Of a DNA stretch of 64,000 bases, positions 49,341-60,780 are shown piece by piece (position 1 is the first letter of the stretch; every line of letters begins with the position of its first letter). A program made the position numbers and the translations under genes. The notes under the pieces are model-generated. The model saw only the letters and a list, made by a program, of their open reading frames with translations. It was not told the origin of the DNA and ran no database searches. Origin of the DNA: Pantoea cypripedii (GTDB lineage Bacteria > Pseudomonadota > Gammaproteobacteria > Enterobacterales > Enterobacteriaceae); the NCBI RefSeq assembly GCF_002095535.1, contig NZ_MLJI01000001.1, forward strand, positions 2,283,832 to 2,347,831, given 5' to 3'.

Positions 49341-50246
49341 CTATCTGCTACGAACCAGTGGCAATAGTTCATCCATTTTCTTCTCAACGGCGGCCTTGCC
49401 TGCCGCAATGGCTTCTTCAGCACGGTGAAAGTCCAGCGTAGAAATTTGTGGACAGAATGGCTGAATCAGCACATCCGGCGGATCGCCTGCCATACGGTTA
49501 CGCTTCAGGCGATTTTCCAGTACCTGGATGGAGGTAGACATAATTTCCATCGCACCAGGTGTTTGATTAGCGCGGCGCTGAGCTAATCCCAGCAACCGCT
49601 GGCGCAGTTTTTTGCCCCAGCTAAGTGCTTCTGCCGCCGCCTGTTCTTCACCACTTTGTGGCGTTACCGACAGCAGATCTTGTTGCATCAGGTGCGCGTC
49701 ATGTTGCAAATCAACCGCAATAACGATATCCGCGCCCAGCGCCCTGGTGAGCGAAATCGGCACCGGATTGACCACCGCACCATCCACCAGCCAGTAACCA
49801 TTGTAGCCAACGGGTGGTAATAAGCCTGGCATACTACAGGAAGCACGTACCGCCTGATGCAGGTCACCCTCGGTTAACCACAACTCACGGCCGGTACTAA
49901 GATTGGTGGCGACCACGCCAAAAGGTTTGTCGCATTGCTCAATAAAATCATTCGGGATCAGTTGCCGGACGTGACTAAACACCCGATCGCCCCGCAACAG
50001 GCCACCGCGCTGCCATGACAGGTCCATCAGCCGGATCACATCCCAGTAACGAAAGGCGCTCACCCAGCGTTCCATCATACCCAGACGGCCATTAACGTAA
50101 GCTGAACCAACCAGCGCACCCACAGAACATCCGGCGACCACATCGACCTCGATACCGGCCCGCTCCAGCGCATTGATCACGCCAATATGTGACCAGCCTT
50201 TGGCGGCACCTGAACCCAGGGCCAGCCCGATCCTCACCTTTCTCAT
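49341..50246 (-). CDS. rssA: Patatin-like phospholipase RssA
   Basis: 301 residues. Patatin features: glycine-rich oxyanion loop GLALGSGAAKGWSHIG, nucleophile elbow GCSVG (about residue 42) and Asp in VDGAVVNPVPI. Substrate unknown; co-located with rssB but not required for RpoS turnover in E. coli. The open frame extends 18 codons upstream; the ATG at 50246 gives the family N-terminus MRKVRIGLALGSG. Confidence 0.94.
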   Translation of the reverse strand: MRKVRIGLALGSGAAKGWSHIGVINALERAGIEVDVVAGCSVGALVGSAYVNGRLGMMERWVSAFRYWDVIRLMDLSWQRGGLLRGDRVFSHVRQLIPNDFIEQCDKPFGVVATNLSTGRELWLTEGDLHQAVRASCSMPGLLPPVGYNGYWLVDGAVVNPVPISLTRALGADIVIAVDLQHDAHLMQQDLLSVTPQSGEEQAAAEALSWGKKLRQRLLGLAQRRANQTPGAMEIMSTSIQVLENRLKRNRMAGDPPDVLIQPFCPQISTLDFHRAEEAIAAGKAAVEKKMDELLPLVRSR

Positions 50247-50342
50247 CTTACCTCGGGTTTTGCCTGGTACGTAGCATCGCGCCTGACACTCGGCTACCAT
50301 AGCGCGCGCAATCTTTAACTTTAATCACCCTCTGGAGATGAC

Positions 50343-50798
50343 GTGTACGAAAAGTGCCCCTGCTGCAGCGGAAAGCAGTATAGCCTATGTTGCCAACCCT
50401 TTCTGACCGGGCAGAGCTCCCCCGCCAGTGCTGAGCAACTGATGCGCTCACGCTACTGCGCTTACGTGGAGAAAAACGCGGCCTGGCTGGTCGCCACCTG
50501 GCACCCCAGCCAGCGGGTGGCCGAACTTGAGACGTTATTATCTGAAAGTTTTTCCGGCACCGAATGGCTGGGCCTGAATGTAACCCGTTGTAATCACGGA
50601 AGCCATGAGAACGAAGCATTCGTGACTTTTTTTGCGCGCTTTATCGAAAAAGGACGCACATCGGCCATCTATGAATGTTCACGCTTTCTTCGTGAGGATC
50701 AACGCTGGTACTATGTTGACGGAACAACGCCTGAATTGGGGCGTAACGATCGCTGTCCTTGTGGCTCCGATAAAAAATACAAAAAATGTTGTGGCTGA
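50343..50798 (+). CDS. ychJ: YchJ family protein with SEC-C motifs
   Basis: 151 residues. N-terminal [13 protein letters not shown] and C-terminal [18 protein letters not shown] are SEC-C zinc-binding motifs as in SecA tails; between them is a NTF2-like domain ([20 protein letters not shown]). Function not established. Starts with GTG at 50343 after CTGGAGATGAC. Divergent from rssA, upstream of purU. Confidence 0.93.
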   Translation: MYEKCPCCSGKQYSLCCQPFLTGQSSPASAEQLMRSRYCAYVEKNAAWLVATWHPSQRVAELETLLSESFSGTEWLGLNVTRCNHGSHENEAFVTFFARFIEKGRTSAIYECSRFLREDQRWYYVDGTTPELGRNDRCPCGSDKKYKKCCG

Positions 50799-50855
50799 TT
50801 TGGACATTCACCCAACGGCTTTACCATTCATCGCTTTGACAGGACTCTGATCGAG

Positions 50856-51704
50856 ATGCAAGCGCAAACCATGCAACGAAAAGTATTACGTACCATTTGC
50901 CCCGATGCGAAAGGTCTGATCGCCAAAATCACCAACATTTGTTACAAGCACGAACTCAACATCGTGCAGAACAACGAATTTGTCGATCACCGTACCGGGC
51001 GCTTTTTTATGCGCACAGAGCTGGAAGGCATTTTCAACGACAACACCCTGCTCGCGGATCTCGACAGCGCCTTACCGGTTGGATCGGTACGTGAGCTGAA
51101 CAGCGCCGGACGCCGTCGTGTGGTGATTCTGGTGACCAAAGAAGCGCATTGCCTTGGCGACCTGCTAATGAAAAGCGCGTTTGGCGGTCTCGATATGGAA
51201 ATTGCCGCGGTTATCGGTAACCACGAAACGCTGCGCTCGCTGGTCGAACGCTTCGATATCCCGTTTGCGCTGGTCAGCCATGAAGGGTTGACGCGTGAAG
51301 AGCACGATAACCGCATGGTCGAAGAGATTGATCGTTATCAGCCGGATTACGTGGTGCTGGCTAAATATATGCGCGTATTGACCCCGGCGTTTGTGCAGCG
51401 TTACCCGAACCAGATCATCAATATTCACCACTCCTTCCTGCCCGCCTTTATTGGCGCGCGTCCTTATCATCAGGCCTACGAGCGTGGCGTGAAGATCATT
51501 GGTGCCACCGCGCATTATGTGAACGACAACCTCGATGAAGGTCCGATCATTATGCAGGATGTCATCAACGTGGATCATAGCTACACCGCAGAAGAAATGA
51601 TGCGCGCGGGCCGCGACGTTGAGAAGAATGTACTGAGCCGTGCGCTTTACAAAGTGCTGGGCCAGCGTGTGTTTGTTTACGGCAATCGTACGATCATTCT
51701 TTAA
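50856..51704 (+). CDS. purU: Formyltetrahydrofolate deformylase
   Basis: Releases formate from 10-formyl-THF, supplying PurT and balancing the one-carbon pool. 282 residues: N-terminal ACT domain (VLRTICPDAKGLIAKITNICYKHELNIVQNNEFVD), then the formyltransferase-like domain with the catalytic Asn/His/Asp set in INIHHSFLPAFIGARPYHQAYERGVKIIGATAHYV and LDEGPII. The start was left at 50856; a second ATG lies five codons in. Confidence 0.97.
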   Translation: MQAQTMQRKVLRTICPDAKGLIAKITNICYKHELNIVQNNEFVDHRTGRFFMRTELEGIFNDNTLLADLDSALPVGSVRELNSAGRRRVVILVTKEAHCLGDLLMKSAFGGLDMEIAAVIGNHETLRSLVERFDIPFALVSHEGLTREEHDNRMVEEIDRYQPDYVVLAKYMRVLTPAFVQRYPNQIINIHHSFLPAFIGARPYHQAYERGVKIIGATAHYVNDNLDEGPIIMQDVINVDHSYTAEEMMRAGRDVEKNVLSRALYKVLGQRVFVYGNRTIIL

Positions 51705-51785
51705 TCACTCTGACGCTGAACTGTGCAAGGCTTCAGCGTCACGCGTAAAAAGTGGGCAATCGATTCATAAATTTAGCGTGGGCGC

Positions 51786-51813
51786 TTTACAGACTGAGCG
51801 CATTTGGTATTAT
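51786..51813 (+). promoter_or_regulatory. tRNA-Tyr promoter
   Basis: -35 TTTACA, 16-bp spacer, -10 TATTAT followed by the GC-rich discriminator GCGCCCC, very like the E. coli tyrT stringent promoter. Confidence 0.85.
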
Positions 51814-51848
51814 GCGCCCCGCTTTCAGGCGTAATGATTCAGGCCAGT

Positions 51849-51933
<85 letters not shown>

Positions 51934-51975
51934 TCTGAATCGCCGCGACCTGTAGCCACAATATGTATCATCCCT

Positions 51976-52053
<78 letters not shown>

Positions 52054-52060
<7 letters not shown>

Positions 52061-52107
52061 TCCAGATATTTTCCCTTATCAAACTCCAGTACCACCATCC
52101 AGATATT
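52054..52107 (+). repeat. Repeated tRNA 3'-end segment
   Basis: ACCACCATCCAGATATT occurs at 52054-52070, covering the 3' end of the second tRNA, and again at 52091-52107. It resembles the repeats after E. coli tyrT (rtT region) in being a partial copy of the tRNA 3' end. Confidence 0.8.
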
Positions 52108-52111
52108 CCCC

Positions 52112-53005
52112 TTAGTTATTCACAAACTCACTTCTGAGTGCCTCGACAAAACAACGTATTTTTGCCGTTTGTTTGCGTGCCGAGGGAACCAGGACATGCA
52201 TTGGACGTGACGGGCCTTCGTAATCCGGTAATACCCTGACCAGTTGACCTTTATTGATCTCCTCTTTCAGTACATCTTCTGGTCCCAGTGTGACGCCATA
52301 GCCTTCCAGCGCCGCATGCATCAGCGCCTTCCAGTCATTAGATCTTAACCGCCCTTCTGGTCTCACTTCTTCCGTTTTCCCCTCTTTGCGGAACATCCAG
52401 CGACAGGGCATAGCGGCCGACCACAGTCCATACACCAGACAGGCATGGTGCTGCAAATCTGACGGTGTCAGGGGTAAGCCATGCTGTTGAATATAGGAGG
52501 GAGCAGCACAGGCAATCAGCCGGTAAGGTGACAACGGCCATGCCACCATCGAGCTGTCGGCCAGTTCGCCAATGCGGATAATCACCTCGGCCTCTTCTTC
52601 GCCAGGATTGATGGTTCTGTCACTCAGCGTCAGTTCAACCTGCACCTCCGGCCAGGTCGCCAGATAGCGGGTGATAAAAGGAGCAAGTGCGTATGAACCA
52701 AACGTCACCGGGGCATTCACCCGAATGATGCCGGAAGGCGTGGCCTGCATATTCAGCACCACGGCATCCGCCTCTTCCACTTCCGCTAACACCACCCGAC
52801 AGCGTTCGTAATAGCTGCGCCCGATATCGGTCAGATGCTGACGGCGCGTGGTGCGGTTGATCAGCGCCGTACCTAAGCGCGATTCAAGCGCGGCAATGTG
52901 TTTCGCCACCATCTGTGGTGACATCTCCAGCGCATCAGCGACTGCCGCAAAAGACCCCAGTTCTGCGGCTTTAACGAATACTTTCATTCCCGCCAGCCTG
53001 TCCAT
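52112..53005 (-). CDS. LysR-family transcriptional regulator
   Basis: 297 residues with N-terminal winged HTH (MDRLAGMKVFVKAAELGSF...DALEMSPQMVAKHIAALESRLGTALINRTTRR) and a substrate-binding effector domain from about 90. Belongs to the CrgA/YafC-type subgroup by its GIIRVNAPVTFGSYALAPFITRYL segment. Divergent from an oxidoreductase gene across 102 nt, the usual layout for a LysR regulator and its target. Strong ribosome site AAGGGG. Ligand unknown. Confidence 0.9.
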   Translation of the reverse strand: MDRLAGMKVFVKAAELGSFAAVADALEMSPQMVAKHIAALESRLGTALINRTTRRQHLTDIGRSYYERCRVVLAEVEEADAVVLNMQATPSGIIRVNAPVTFGSYALAPFITRYLATWPEVQVELTLSDRTINPGEEEAEVIIRIGELADSSMVAWPLSPYRLIACAAPSYIQQHGLPLTPSDLQHHACLVYGLWSAAMPCRWMFRKEGKTEEVRPEGRLRSNDWKALMHAALEGYGVTLGPEDVLKEEINKGQLVRVLPDYEGPSRPMHVLVPSARKQTAKIRCFVEALRSEFVNN

Positions 53006-53107
53006 GATTAACCCCTTTGAGTTGTTTTAAAAACAACAGTAGACCGATTTATCTTCTTTTATGAGGGAATCATAGTAGACCACAGGTCAAGCCCCTGTGG
53101 AGGAATA

Positions 53108-53737
53108 ATGAAAATTGGAATTATTGGTGCCGGATTCGTGGGCCGTGCGGTCGCTAAACTGGCAATTCAGGCCGGGCATCAGGTCATGCTCAGCAATTCA
53201 CGTAGTCCTAAGACGCTGTTCAGTCTGCGTCCGATGATCGGTTGTGAAATAGGTACGGCAAGCGAAGCCGCCAGATTTGGTGATATCGTGCTTATTGCAG
53301 TGCCACTGACCGCCATCGATGCACTGCCGGTAGATGAACTGAGAGGAAAGCATCTTCTCGATGCCGTTAACTACTATCCTGATCGCGACGGTAATGTCGA
53401 TGTGCTGGCAAGGCGACAGACCACCACCAGTGAACTGCTGGCCAGCCACTTACCCGATAGTCAGATTACTAAGGCCTTTAACGCTATCCCCATGACCCAA
53501 CTGGAGAGTGATGGATTACCGGCGGCTACACCGGGTCGCCGCGCACTGCCGCTGGCAGGCGACGATAAAGAGGGCAAAGCTGTCGCTGCCGCGCTTTACG
53601 AAGCTTTTGGCTTTGATACCGTCGATGCCGGTCCGCTGGCTGAAGGCTGGCGTTTCGAGCGCGGAATGCCCTCCTACTGCGTGCGGATGACCAGTCAGGA
53701 GTTAGCAACGGCACTGGCTCAGGCCAGAAAGGACTGA
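53108..53737 (+). CDS. NADP-binding oxidoreductase, F420-reductase-like Rossmann protein
   Basis: 209 residues. Rossmann fold GIIGAGFVGRAVAKLAIQAGHQVMLSNSRSP, followed by IVLIAVPLTAIDAL and KHLLDAVNYYPDRDG, as in the NADPH-dependent F420 reductase/NAD-binding family 2 group. SNSR at the second beta-strand end favours NADP(H). Enterobacteria lack F420, so the electron partner is something else. Likely controlled by the divergent LysR regulator. GGAGGAAT ribosome site. A 9-bp GC-rich hairpin (53747-53772) follows. Confidence 0.85.
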   Translation: MKIGIIGAGFVGRAVAKLAIQAGHQVMLSNSRSPKTLFSLRPMIGCEIGTASEAARFGDIVLIAVPLTAIDALPVDELRGKHLLDAVNYYPDRDGNVDVLARRQTTTSELLASHLPDSQITKAFNAIPMTQLESDGLPAATPGRRALPLAGDDKEGKAVAAALYEAFGFDTVDAGPLAEGWRFERGMPSYCVRMTSQELATALAQARKD

Positions 53738-53875
53738 ATCACCACCTGCCGCCCGGCAGCATGCGGGCGGCAAGTAAACCACACGCCTTACCTTTTCTGT
53801 CGATTCTGCCCATGACATTTATGACAAAACTCGCTACCATCCCGCCATACTTATCACGGATAAAATGGCTGCCTC

Positions 53876-54682
53876 ATGAAATTTATCTCATTTAACATCA
53901 ATGGCTTACGGGCGCGTCCTCATCAACTCGAAGCGCTGGTTGAGCAACATCAGCCAGACGTGATTGGCCTGCAGGAAACCAAGGTCCATGATGATATGTT
54001 CCCGCTCGAAGACGTGAGCAAACTCGGTTACAACGTGTTTTATCATGGACAAAAAGGCCATTACGGCGTCGCTCTGTTGACAAAAGCACAACCGGTGGTG
54101 GTTCATCGTGGTTTCCCGGATGATGGTGAAGATGCCCAACGCCGTCTGATCATGGCGGAGATCCCCAGCCCGATTGGCGATATCACGGTTATCAATGGCT
54201 ATTTCCCGCAGGGAGAAAGCCGCGACCATCCGATCAAGTTCCCGGCGAAAGAGAAGTTTTATCAGGATCTGCAAAATTACCTGCAAAATCAGCTGGCCGC
54301 CGATAAGCCGGTGCTGATTATGGGTGATATGAATATCAGCAGCACCGATCTCGATATCGGCATCGGGGAAGAGAACCGCAAACGCTGGCTGCGTACCGGC
54401 AAATGCTCGTTCCTGCCGGAGGAGCGTGAGTGGATGGATCGCCTGCTGAACTGGGGCCTGGTGGATACCTGGCGTGCTAAATACCCGGAAACGGCAGACC
54501 GTTTCTCATGGTTTGATTACCGCTCCAAAGGTTTTGATGATAACCGTGGTCTGCGTATTGATCTGCTGCTTGCCAGCCAGCCGCTGGCCTCACGTTGCAT
54601 CGCAAGCGGCATTGATTATGACATTCGCAGTATGGAAAAACCGTCCGATCACGCACCGGTGTGGTCAACGTTCGGTTTTTGA
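53876..54682 (+). CDS. xthA: Exonuclease III (AP endonuclease)
   Basis: Major apurinic/apyrimidinic endonuclease and 3'-5' exonuclease in base excision repair. 268 residues (E. coli 268): [19 protein letters not shown], catalytic Glu in [28 protein letters not shown] with Asp/Asn, [19 protein letters not shown], and terminal His in [10 protein letters not shown]. Monocistronic. Confidence 0.98.
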   Translation: MKFISFNINGLRARPHQLEALVEQHQPDVIGLQETKVHDDMFPLEDVSKLGYNVFYHGQKGHYGVALLTKAQPVVVHRGFPDDGEDAQRRLIMAEIPSPIGDITVINGYFPQGESRDHPIKFPAKEKFYQDLQNYLQNQLAADKPVLIMGDMNISSTDLDIGIGEENRKRWLRTGKCSFLPEEREWMDRLLNWGLVDTWRAKYPETADRFSWFDYRSKGFDDNRGLRIDLLLASQPLASRCIASGIDYDIRSMEKPSDHAPVWSTFGF

Positions 54683-54688
54683 TAATGC

Positions 54689-54714
54689 CGGGTGGCCTGT
54701 CACAGGCCACCCCG
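54689..54714 (+). terminator. xthA terminator
   Basis: GGGTGGCCTGT/ACAGGCCACCC hairpin at 54690-54713 between convergent xthA and ynjH, followed by a T-rich GATTATTTGAT. Confidence 0.75.
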
Positions 54715-54715
54715 A

Positions 54716-55012
54716 TTATTTGATAATCTTCCAGATTAACGGATTGGTACCCATCACTTTCTCATCGCGTGAACATTGCAGCAGCACGCCTTCCGCTTTG
54801 ACCACTGCCCCTTCAGAATAACTGCGATTCTCATAAGTGCAGCACTGCATGCAGTTGCTTTGCTGATTATTCTGTCCCTGCGTCCAGACCTCAGGTGGCA
54901 GATCAACCACCACATCGGTATTGCCGGTCCTCCCCACTTCAGGGGTGCGATTGGCCTGCGCTGCGCTGCTAAACAGCAGTACGCCACTCAGCAACAACAT
55001 CAGATAACGCAT
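54716..55012 (-). CDS. ynjH: YnjH family periplasmic protein (DUF1496)
   Basis: 98 residues: signal peptide [20 protein letters not shown], then TDVVVDLPPEVWTQGQNNQQSNCMQCCTYENRSYSEGAVVKAEGVLLQC, matching the DUF1496 core of E. coli YnjH. Four cysteines, including a CMQCC cluster, suggest disulfides or metal binding. Function unknown. Its ATG overlaps the topB stop (TGATG), so it is translated in the topB transcript. Confidence 0.9.
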   Translation of the reverse strand: MRYLMLLLSGVLLFSSAAQANRTPEVGRTGNTDVVVDLPPEVWTQGQNNQQSNCMQCCTYENRSYSEGAVVKAEGVLLQCSRDEKVMGTNPLIWKIIK

Positions 55013-56940
55013 CACTCGGTCTCCTTCATTTTGCGCCGGGCGGGTTTGCGTGAACGCTTTTTCTCACTCGCTGTGCCGCTCGCGGCAATGCCACGAAATG
55101 CCTGCAACGATGGCTGCTGACGCGCCTGCCCAATCAAACCGATTAAGGTGCTGACCAGCGGCTGCATAAACTCATCGTAACGACAGGCTTTTTCACTGAT
55201 GCGGGTCAGCGTCGATTCCCAGTGCGCCGTCATATCAGGCCGTGCCGCCATTTCGGGCAGCGCGTGAATCAATGCTCTGCCCGCTTCAGTGGAGTGAATA
55301 TAACGGCCCTTCTTCACCAGGAATGTTCGCCGGAACAATAATTCAATAATTCCGGCGCGCGTCGCTTCCGTTCCTAAACCATCGGTCGCACGCAGCACTT
55401 TCTTTAGATCTTTATCCTGAACAAAACGCGCAATGCCGGTCATCGCCGAGAGTAAGGTCGCATCGGTAAAAGGACGCGGGGGCTGAGTCTGCTTCGCCAG
55501 CACCTCCCCGCGTTCACACAACAGCTCATCCCCTTTGCTGACCACTGGCAATGGGGTGCCATCGTTTTCTTCATCACGCTCTTTACTGCCCAGTAATGCC
55601 CGCCAGCCTGCTTCAGCCAGGAATCGGGCTTTCGCGACAAATTTGCCACCGGCAATGTCGAGATCGATTACGCACTTGCGGAACACCGCATCAGGGCAGA
55701 ACTGCATCAGGTACTGGCGTGCAATCAGCCCATAAATATTGGCTTCATTTTCGCTCAGGTTAACCTTGCTGGCACGCGCGGTTGGAATGATGGCGTGGTG
55801 CGCATCCACTTTTTTATCGTCCCAGCAGCGATTGCGCTGATCGGCATTGAAATCCGCCGGTGGCGTCATCTCCGGCTGGTGTGCCTGGATGGCGTTCAGT
55901 ACCGCATGCCGACCGGCAAAATGCTCTTCGGGCAGATAACGACAATCAGAACGTGGATAGGTAATCAGTTTGTGGGTTTCATACAGACGCTGGCAGCAAT
56001 CCAGTACATTTTGCGCACTCAGGCCAAAGCGTCTTGCCGCTTCGATTTGCAGGCTCGACAGTGAGAACGGCAACGGCGCAATTTCTGATTCCCGTTTATC
56101 ATTATATCCGGTGACCAGCGCGGGCTTGCCGTTGATCCGTTCCAGCACATGATCCGCCAGCGAACGGTGTAGCAAGCGACCTTCTTCATCCTGCCAGGGT
56201 TCACAGGCGTCACTTGGCACCCAGCTTGCGATGAAGCGTTCATCTTTAGGCGTCACAATGTGCGCTTTGACTTCGAAATAGTCCTTCGGAATAAAGTTTT
56301 CGATCTCTTCATCACGGCGGACCACCAGCCCCAGCACCGGTGTCTGCACCCGACCAACCGAGAGTACGCCGTCGTAGCCAGCGTTGCGTCCCAGCAGCGT
56401 CCAGGCACGGGTCATATTGATGCCGTACAACCAATCTGCACGCGCACGCGCCAGCGCTGAAACGCACAGTGGAATAAACTCTCGGTTTTCACGTAAACGA
56501 CCTACCGCCCGCTCCACCGCCTGCGGATTGAGATCGTTAATCAAACAACGCTGCACCTTTTGACGTTTTTCCGCTGACAGCTGGAGATAGTCGATCACTT
56601 CATCCACCAGCAGCTGACCTTCACGATCCGGGTCACCGGCGTGCACCACTTCCGTGGCCTGCGCCAGCAATCCTTCAATCACCTTCAGCTGTTTTGCCAC
56701 CGATGGGCGTGGTTGCAAGCGCCACTTTTCGGGAATGATCGGCAGATCGGCAAGATTCCAGCGGGCGTAACGACTGTCATAACTGTCTGGCTGGGCCTGC
56801 TCCAGCAAATGCCCGACACACCAGGTCACCACCTGGTCATTACCGCAGGCGATAAAGCCATCGCCACGTCGGTGCGGTTTTGGCAACACGTCAGCGATGG
56901 CGCGTCCCAGACTGGGTTTTTCTGCAATAAACAAACGCAT
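55012..56940 (-). CDS. topB: DNA topoisomerase III
   Basis: Type IA topoisomerase that decatenates replication and recombination intermediates. 642 residues (E. coli 653): Toprim domain [18 protein letters not shown] and [14 protein letters not shown], catalytic Tyr in [13 protein letters not shown] (about 328), basic C-terminus [14 protein letters not shown]. Between selD and ynjH. Confidence 0.97.
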   Translation of the reverse strand: MRLFIAEKPSLGRAIADVLPKPHRRGDGFIACGNDQVVTWCVGHLLEQAQPDSYDSRYARWNLADLPIIPEKWRLQPRPSVAKQLKVIEGLLAQATEVVHAGDPDREGQLLVDEVIDYLQLSAEKRQKVQRCLINDLNPQAVERAVGRLRENREFIPLCVSALARARADWLYGINMTRAWTLLGRNAGYDGVLSVGRVQTPVLGLVVRRDEEIENFIPKDYFEVKAHIVTPKDERFIASWVPSDACEPWQDEEGRLLHRSLADHVLERINGKPALVTGYNDKRESEIAPLPFSLSSLQIEAARRFGLSAQNVLDCCQRLYETHKLITYPRSDCRYLPEEHFAGRHAVLNAIQAHQPEMTPPADFNADQRNRCWDDKKVDAHHAIIPTARASKVNLSENEANIYGLIARQYLMQFCPDAVFRKCVIDLDIAGGKFVAKARFLAEAGWRALLGSKERDEENDGTPLPVVSKGDELLCERGEVLAKQTQPPRPFTDATLLSAMTGIARFVQDKDLKKVLRATDGLGTEATRAGIIELLFRRTFLVKKGRYIHSTEAGRALIHALPEMAARPDMTAHWESTLTRISEKACRYDEFMQPLVSTLIGLIGQARQQPSLQAFRGIAASGTASEKKRSRKPARRKMKETE

Positions 56941-56962
56941 GAATGGCGTCGTTCCTTAAACG

Positions 56963-58006
56963 TCAGTTAACTACGGTAATCAGTGGCAGATGCGATTCTG
57001 CCGCAAAAAGCTCGCCGATGGCGGTGGCAGTGACACCCGCCAGCATGGCACAGCGCTGAAACTCCTCGATGGCCGAGGGTTGCACCGCCACCAGCAGGCC
57101 ACCAGACGTTTGCGGATCACATAACAGCGCGCGCGTCGCATCATCCATCGGCGACACATGTCGGCCATAGCTGGCAAAGTTGCGGCCGGTCCCACCGGGG
57201 ACAGCACCCGCAGCGATATACGCATCAACGCCGGACAGACGCGGCACCTGCGCGACCCTCACTTCGGCACGCAAATCCGATCCCTGGCAGATCTCACTCA
57301 GATGGCCCAGCAAGCCAAACCCGGTGACATCGGTCATGGCGGTGACTCCCGCCAGTTGCGCGAACTCAGCACCGGCTTTATTCAGCTGGCACATCACTTC
57401 TGCCGCCAGCGTCTGATGCTCAGGACGCAGCATGCCTTTCTTTTCTGCCGTGGTCAGAATGCCAATACCGAGGGGTTTGGTCAGGAACAGTTGACACCCG
57501 GCCTGCGCCGCGCTGTTTTTCTTCACGCGCGCCACATCGACGATGCCGGTCACAGCGAGGCCGAAAATCGGTTCAGGGGCATCAATGGAATGGCCGCCCG
57601 CCAGCGCAATACCCGCCGCCTGACACGCCGCGCGACCGCCCTCCACCACCTGCTGCGCCACTTCCGGGCTGAGCACATTGACCGGCCAGCCCAGAATCGC
57701 GATAGCCATAATGGGTTTACCGCCCATGGCATAGATGTCACTGATGGCGTTGGTCGCGGCAATACGGCCAAAGGTGTGGGGATCGTCAACGATCGGCATA
57801 AAAAAGTCGGTGGTACTGACCACCGCGCTGCCGTTGCCTAAATCGTAAACCGCTGCATCATCACGCGTTTCATTCCCCACCAGCAGATGGGGATCATGGA
57901 AGGCGGTCAACTCGCTATGCAGGATGGTTTCCAGCACCTGGGGAGATATTTTACAACCACAGCCAGCCCCGTGGCTGTACTGGGTCAGGCGAAGAGGTTC
58001 ACTCAT
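56963..58006 (-). CDS. selD: Selenide, water dikinase
   Basis: Makes selenophosphate from selenide and ATP for selenocysteine and selenouridine. 347 residues (E. coli 347). Catalytic Cys16 in [14 protein letters not shown]-site aspartates in [13 protein letters not shown] and [26 protein letters not shown]. The ATG at 58006 gives [13 protein letters not shown]; six more codons upstream are open. 22 nt before topB. Confidence 0.97.
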   Translation of the reverse strand: MSEPLRLTQYSHGAGCGCKISPQVLETILHSELTAFHDPHLLVGNETRDDAAVYDLGNGSAVVSTTDFFMPIVDDPHTFGRIAATNAISDIYAMGGKPIMAIAILGWPVNVLSPEVAQQVVEGGRAACQAAGIALAGGHSIDAPEPIFGLAVTGIVDVARVKKNSAAQAGCQLFLTKPLGIGILTTAEKKGMLRPEHQTLAAEVMCQLNKAGAEFAQLAGVTAMTDVTGFGLLGHLSEICQGSDLRAEVRVAQVPRLSGVDAYIAAGAVPGGTGRNFASYGRHVSPMDDATRALLCDPQTSGGLLVAVQPSAIEEFQRCAMLAGVTATAIGELFAAESHLPLITVVN

Positions 58007-58159
58007 GGCGGGTTCCTTATGCACTGGCAGATAGCGCTATGTTAGCCTGGCTGCCAGCATGTGGTAAGTGTTGCGCGGTTACAGTTCGATCAATCGCACA
58101 CGCGATGTGCAATCCCTGCAACGTCACTCAGCCTGCCGCACCAGCCCGCCATTTGTCTG

Positions 58160-58711
58160 TCAGAAATAACTGACAAATTCCGCCGTGTCAGGCGGGAGTA
58201 CAGTGGTGCTGGATTTCAGCTGTGGCGTGCCCAGATAAAGGAAGCCGACAATCGCATCCTGCTCACGGCAACCAAAGGCTTCGCGTACCTGAGGATGGTC
58301 CGTCCAGGGGCCACTGCGCCAGATGCCATTGAAACCCTGCGCGGCGGCGGCCATTTGCATCGCCATCACCGCACAACCTGCGGAAATCAGTTGTTCCCAG
58401 CGCGGTACCTTCGGGTGATCTTCGCAACGCGCCACCACGGTGATAATCATCGGTGCGCGGAACGGTGACGAACTGGCTTTCTCTATCGCCTTATCATCCA
58501 TCGCGCTGGCACGGGCAGCCTGCTCCAGCAGCTGGCTCATACGGTCGCGTCCTTCTTTCTCAACAATAATGAAGCGCCACGGCTGTAATGTGCCGTGATC
58601 CGGTGCGCGCATACCTGCACGCAGAATGTTCTCCAGCGCCTCACCCGCCGGTGCCGGATCGGCCAGACGTGAAGCCGAGCGACGATTAACTAACAAATCA
58701 AGTGCATCCAT
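58160..58711 (-). CDS. ydjA: Nitroreductase-family NAD(P)H-dependent oxidoreductase YdjA
   Basis: FMN-binding minimal nitroreductase, 183 residues. [36 protein letters not shown] (flavin contact), [24 protein letters not shown] and [12 protein letters not shown]. Natural substrate unknown. The much longer open frame upstream (to 59104) runs into sppA and was rejected; the ATG at 58711 follows GGGAGAAGATA. A hairpin at its 3' end (TTTGTCAG/CTGACAGACAAA) may terminate it. Confidence 0.93.
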   Translation of the reverse strand: MDALDLLVNRRSASRLADPAPAGEALENILRAGMRAPDHGTLQPWRFIIVEKEGRDRMSQLLEQAARASAMDDKAIEKASSSPFRAPMIITVVARCEDHPKVPRWEQLISAGCAVMAMQMAAAAQGFNGIWRSGPWTDHPQVREAFGCREQDAIVGFLYLGTPQLKSSTTVLPPDTAEFVSYF

Positions 58712-58880
58712 TATCTTCTCCCTTGTGTAAAAGCGTTGCCTAATCCTGGCATACGACGATCTTTTGTAACAGTCTCGCGCGATTTCCTGCTGACATTTAG
58801 CACGCTGCTCTTTAGGATGAGGGCGACATCGGGGCTGCCAGCATGCTGGCGGTCTTCGGCTACGTGAATATGGAGAGTCT

Positions 58881-60746
58881 ATGCGCACACTGTGGCGAAT
58901 TATTGCAGGCCTGTTCCGCTGGGGCTGGCGGGTGCTGAATTTTATCCGGGAATTTATCCTTAATTTATTTCTTATTGTTTTGATCCTTGCAGGTGTTGGG
59001 ATCTGGTTGCAGGTGAGCGGTTCCAGCAGTAGCGAACCGGTGCAACAAGGTGCGCTGAAAGTAGACCTCACCGGTGTGCTGGTGGATAAACCTTCGGTCA
59101 GCAATCGTCTGAGCCGTATTGGCCGTCAATTGCTCGGCAGCAACAGCGACCGTTTGCAGGAAAATTCCCTGTTTGATGTCGTCGATGCTATCCGCCAGGC
59201 AAAAGGTGACAAAAACATCACCGGGATTGTGCTCGACCTGCGTGATTTTGGCGGTGGCGATCAGCCTTCGCTGCAATATGTCGGCAAAGCGTTGCGCGAG
59301 TTCCGTGACAGCGGCAAACCGGTGTATGCCATTGGCGATAACTACAGTCAGGCGCAATATTATCTCGCCAGCTATGCCAACAAGATTTACCTCTCACCGC
59401 AAGGCACCGTGGATTTACACGGTTTCGCCACCAACGGGCTGTACTACAAAACGCTGCTGGATAAGCTGAAAGTTAATTCACATGTGTTCCGCGTTGGCAC
59501 CTACAAATCAGCCGTGGAACCTTTCCTGCGTGACGATATGTCACCGGAAGCACGCGATGCTGATAGCCGCTGGATTGGTCAGCTTTGGCAGAACTACCTG
59601 AACACCGTCTCGGCAAATCGCCAGATCACGCCGGAACAGCTGTTCCCTGGCGCCGCAGGCATCATCAGCGGATTACAGGCTGTGCAGGGAGATACCGCCA
59701 AATACGCGTTAAACGGTAAGCTGGTGGATGCGCTGGAGAGCCGTGCTGTTGCCGATCAGGAGATGATCAAGACTTTTGGCTGGGATAAGCAAAACAACGA
59801 TTATCGCAACGTCAGCATTTATGATTACACCGTTAAACAACCGCCGACGCAGCAGGATGGCAATATCGCTGTGGTGATGGCAAGTGGTGCGATCATGGAC
59901 GGTGAAGAAACCGCCGGTAATGTCGGTGGCGATACCACGGCCGCCCAGATCCGCGATGCTCGTCTCGACCCGAAAATTAAGGCGATCATCCTGCGCGTGA
60001 ACAGCCCTGGTGGCAGCGTCACCGCCTCAGAAGCGATCCGCGAAGAACTGGCGGCTGCCCATGCAGCGGGTAAACCGGTAGTGGTATCGATGGGTGGCAT
60101 GGCAGCATCAGGCGGTTACTGGATCTCCACGCCAGCTGATTATATTGTGGCCAACCCCAGCACCCTGACCGGCTCCATCGGTATCTTTGGTGTGATTAAC
60201 ACTGTCGAAAACAGCCTGAGCACCATTGGCGTGCATACCGATGGCGTTGCCACTTCACCGCTGGCGGATGTGGCGACCACTAAAGCGCTGCCACCGGAAG
60301 TGCAGCAGTTGATGCAGCTGACCATTGAAAACGGCTATCGTAACTTCGTTGGTTTAGTCGCCGCCTCGCGCCATAAAACGCCAGAGCAGATCAATGATAT
60401 TGCTCAGGGCCATGTCTGGACCGGTAGCGATGCCAAAGCCAATGGGCTGGTGGATGCGCTGGGTGACTTTGATGATGCGGTCAAGAAAGCGGCTGAGCTG
60501 GCTAAAATCACCACACCACAGCTGAGCTGGTATCAGGATGATCCGGGCATGCTGGATCTGCTGCTGAACCAGATGAGTGCTTCGGCTAGCGCCATCATGC
60601 CACAGGCACTGAAAGTGTGGCTGCCAGCTCCGATGCTGGATGTGATGAGCGCCATGAAGCAACAGCCTGGCCTGTTCGATAACCTCAACGATCCGCAAAA
60701 TCGTTACGCTTTCTGCCTCAACTGCGGCGACGTAAACCCTAAATAA
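58881..60746 (+). CDS. sppA: Signal peptide peptidase SppA
   Basis: Tetrameric, bowl-shaped inner-membrane S49 protease that degrades released signal peptides. 621 residues (E. coli 618): membrane anchor about 22-45, two tandem S49 domains. General-base Lys is in [12 protein letters not shown] of the first, nucleophile Ser in [16 protein letters not shown] of the second; [15 protein letters not shown] supports the oxyanion hole. Ends [15 protein letters not shown]. Divergent from ydjA. Confidence 0.97.
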   Translation: MRTLWRIIAGLFRWGWRVLNFIREFILNLFLIVLILAGVGIWLQVSGSSSSEPVQQGALKVDLTGVLVDKPSVSNRLSRIGRQLLGSNSDRLQENSLFDVVDAIRQAKGDKNITGIVLDLRDFGGGDQPSLQYVGKALREFRDSGKPVYAIGDNYSQAQYYLASYANKIYLSPQGTVDLHGFATNGLYYKTLLDKLKVNSHVFRVGTYKSAVEPFLRDDMSPEARDADSRWIGQLWQNYLNTVSANRQITPEQLFPGAAGIISGLQAVQGDTAKYALNGKLVDALESRAVADQEMIKTFGWDKQNNDYRNVSIYDYTVKQPPTQQDGNIAVVMASGAIMDGEETAGNVGGDTTAAQIRDARLDPKIKAIILRVNSPGGSVTASEAIREELAAAHAAGKPVVVSMGGMAASGGYWISTPADYIVANPSTLTGSIGIFGVINTVENSLSTIGVHTDGVATSPLADVATTKALPPEVQQLMQLTIENGYRNFVGLVAASRHKTPEQINDIAQGHVWTGSDAKANGLVDALGDFDDAVKKAAELAKITTPQLSWYQDDPGMLDLLLNQMSASASAIMPQALKVWLPAPMLDVMSAMKQQPGLFDNLNDPQNRYAFCLNCGDVNPK

Positions 60747-60780
60747 TTCGCGTCCCCTGGAGGGGCCTACTTTTGGTGCA

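Noticed and set aside
58712..59104. Upstream extension of the ydjA frame
   Set aside because: It runs through the sppA promoter and into sppA on the other strand; the family start is at 58711.
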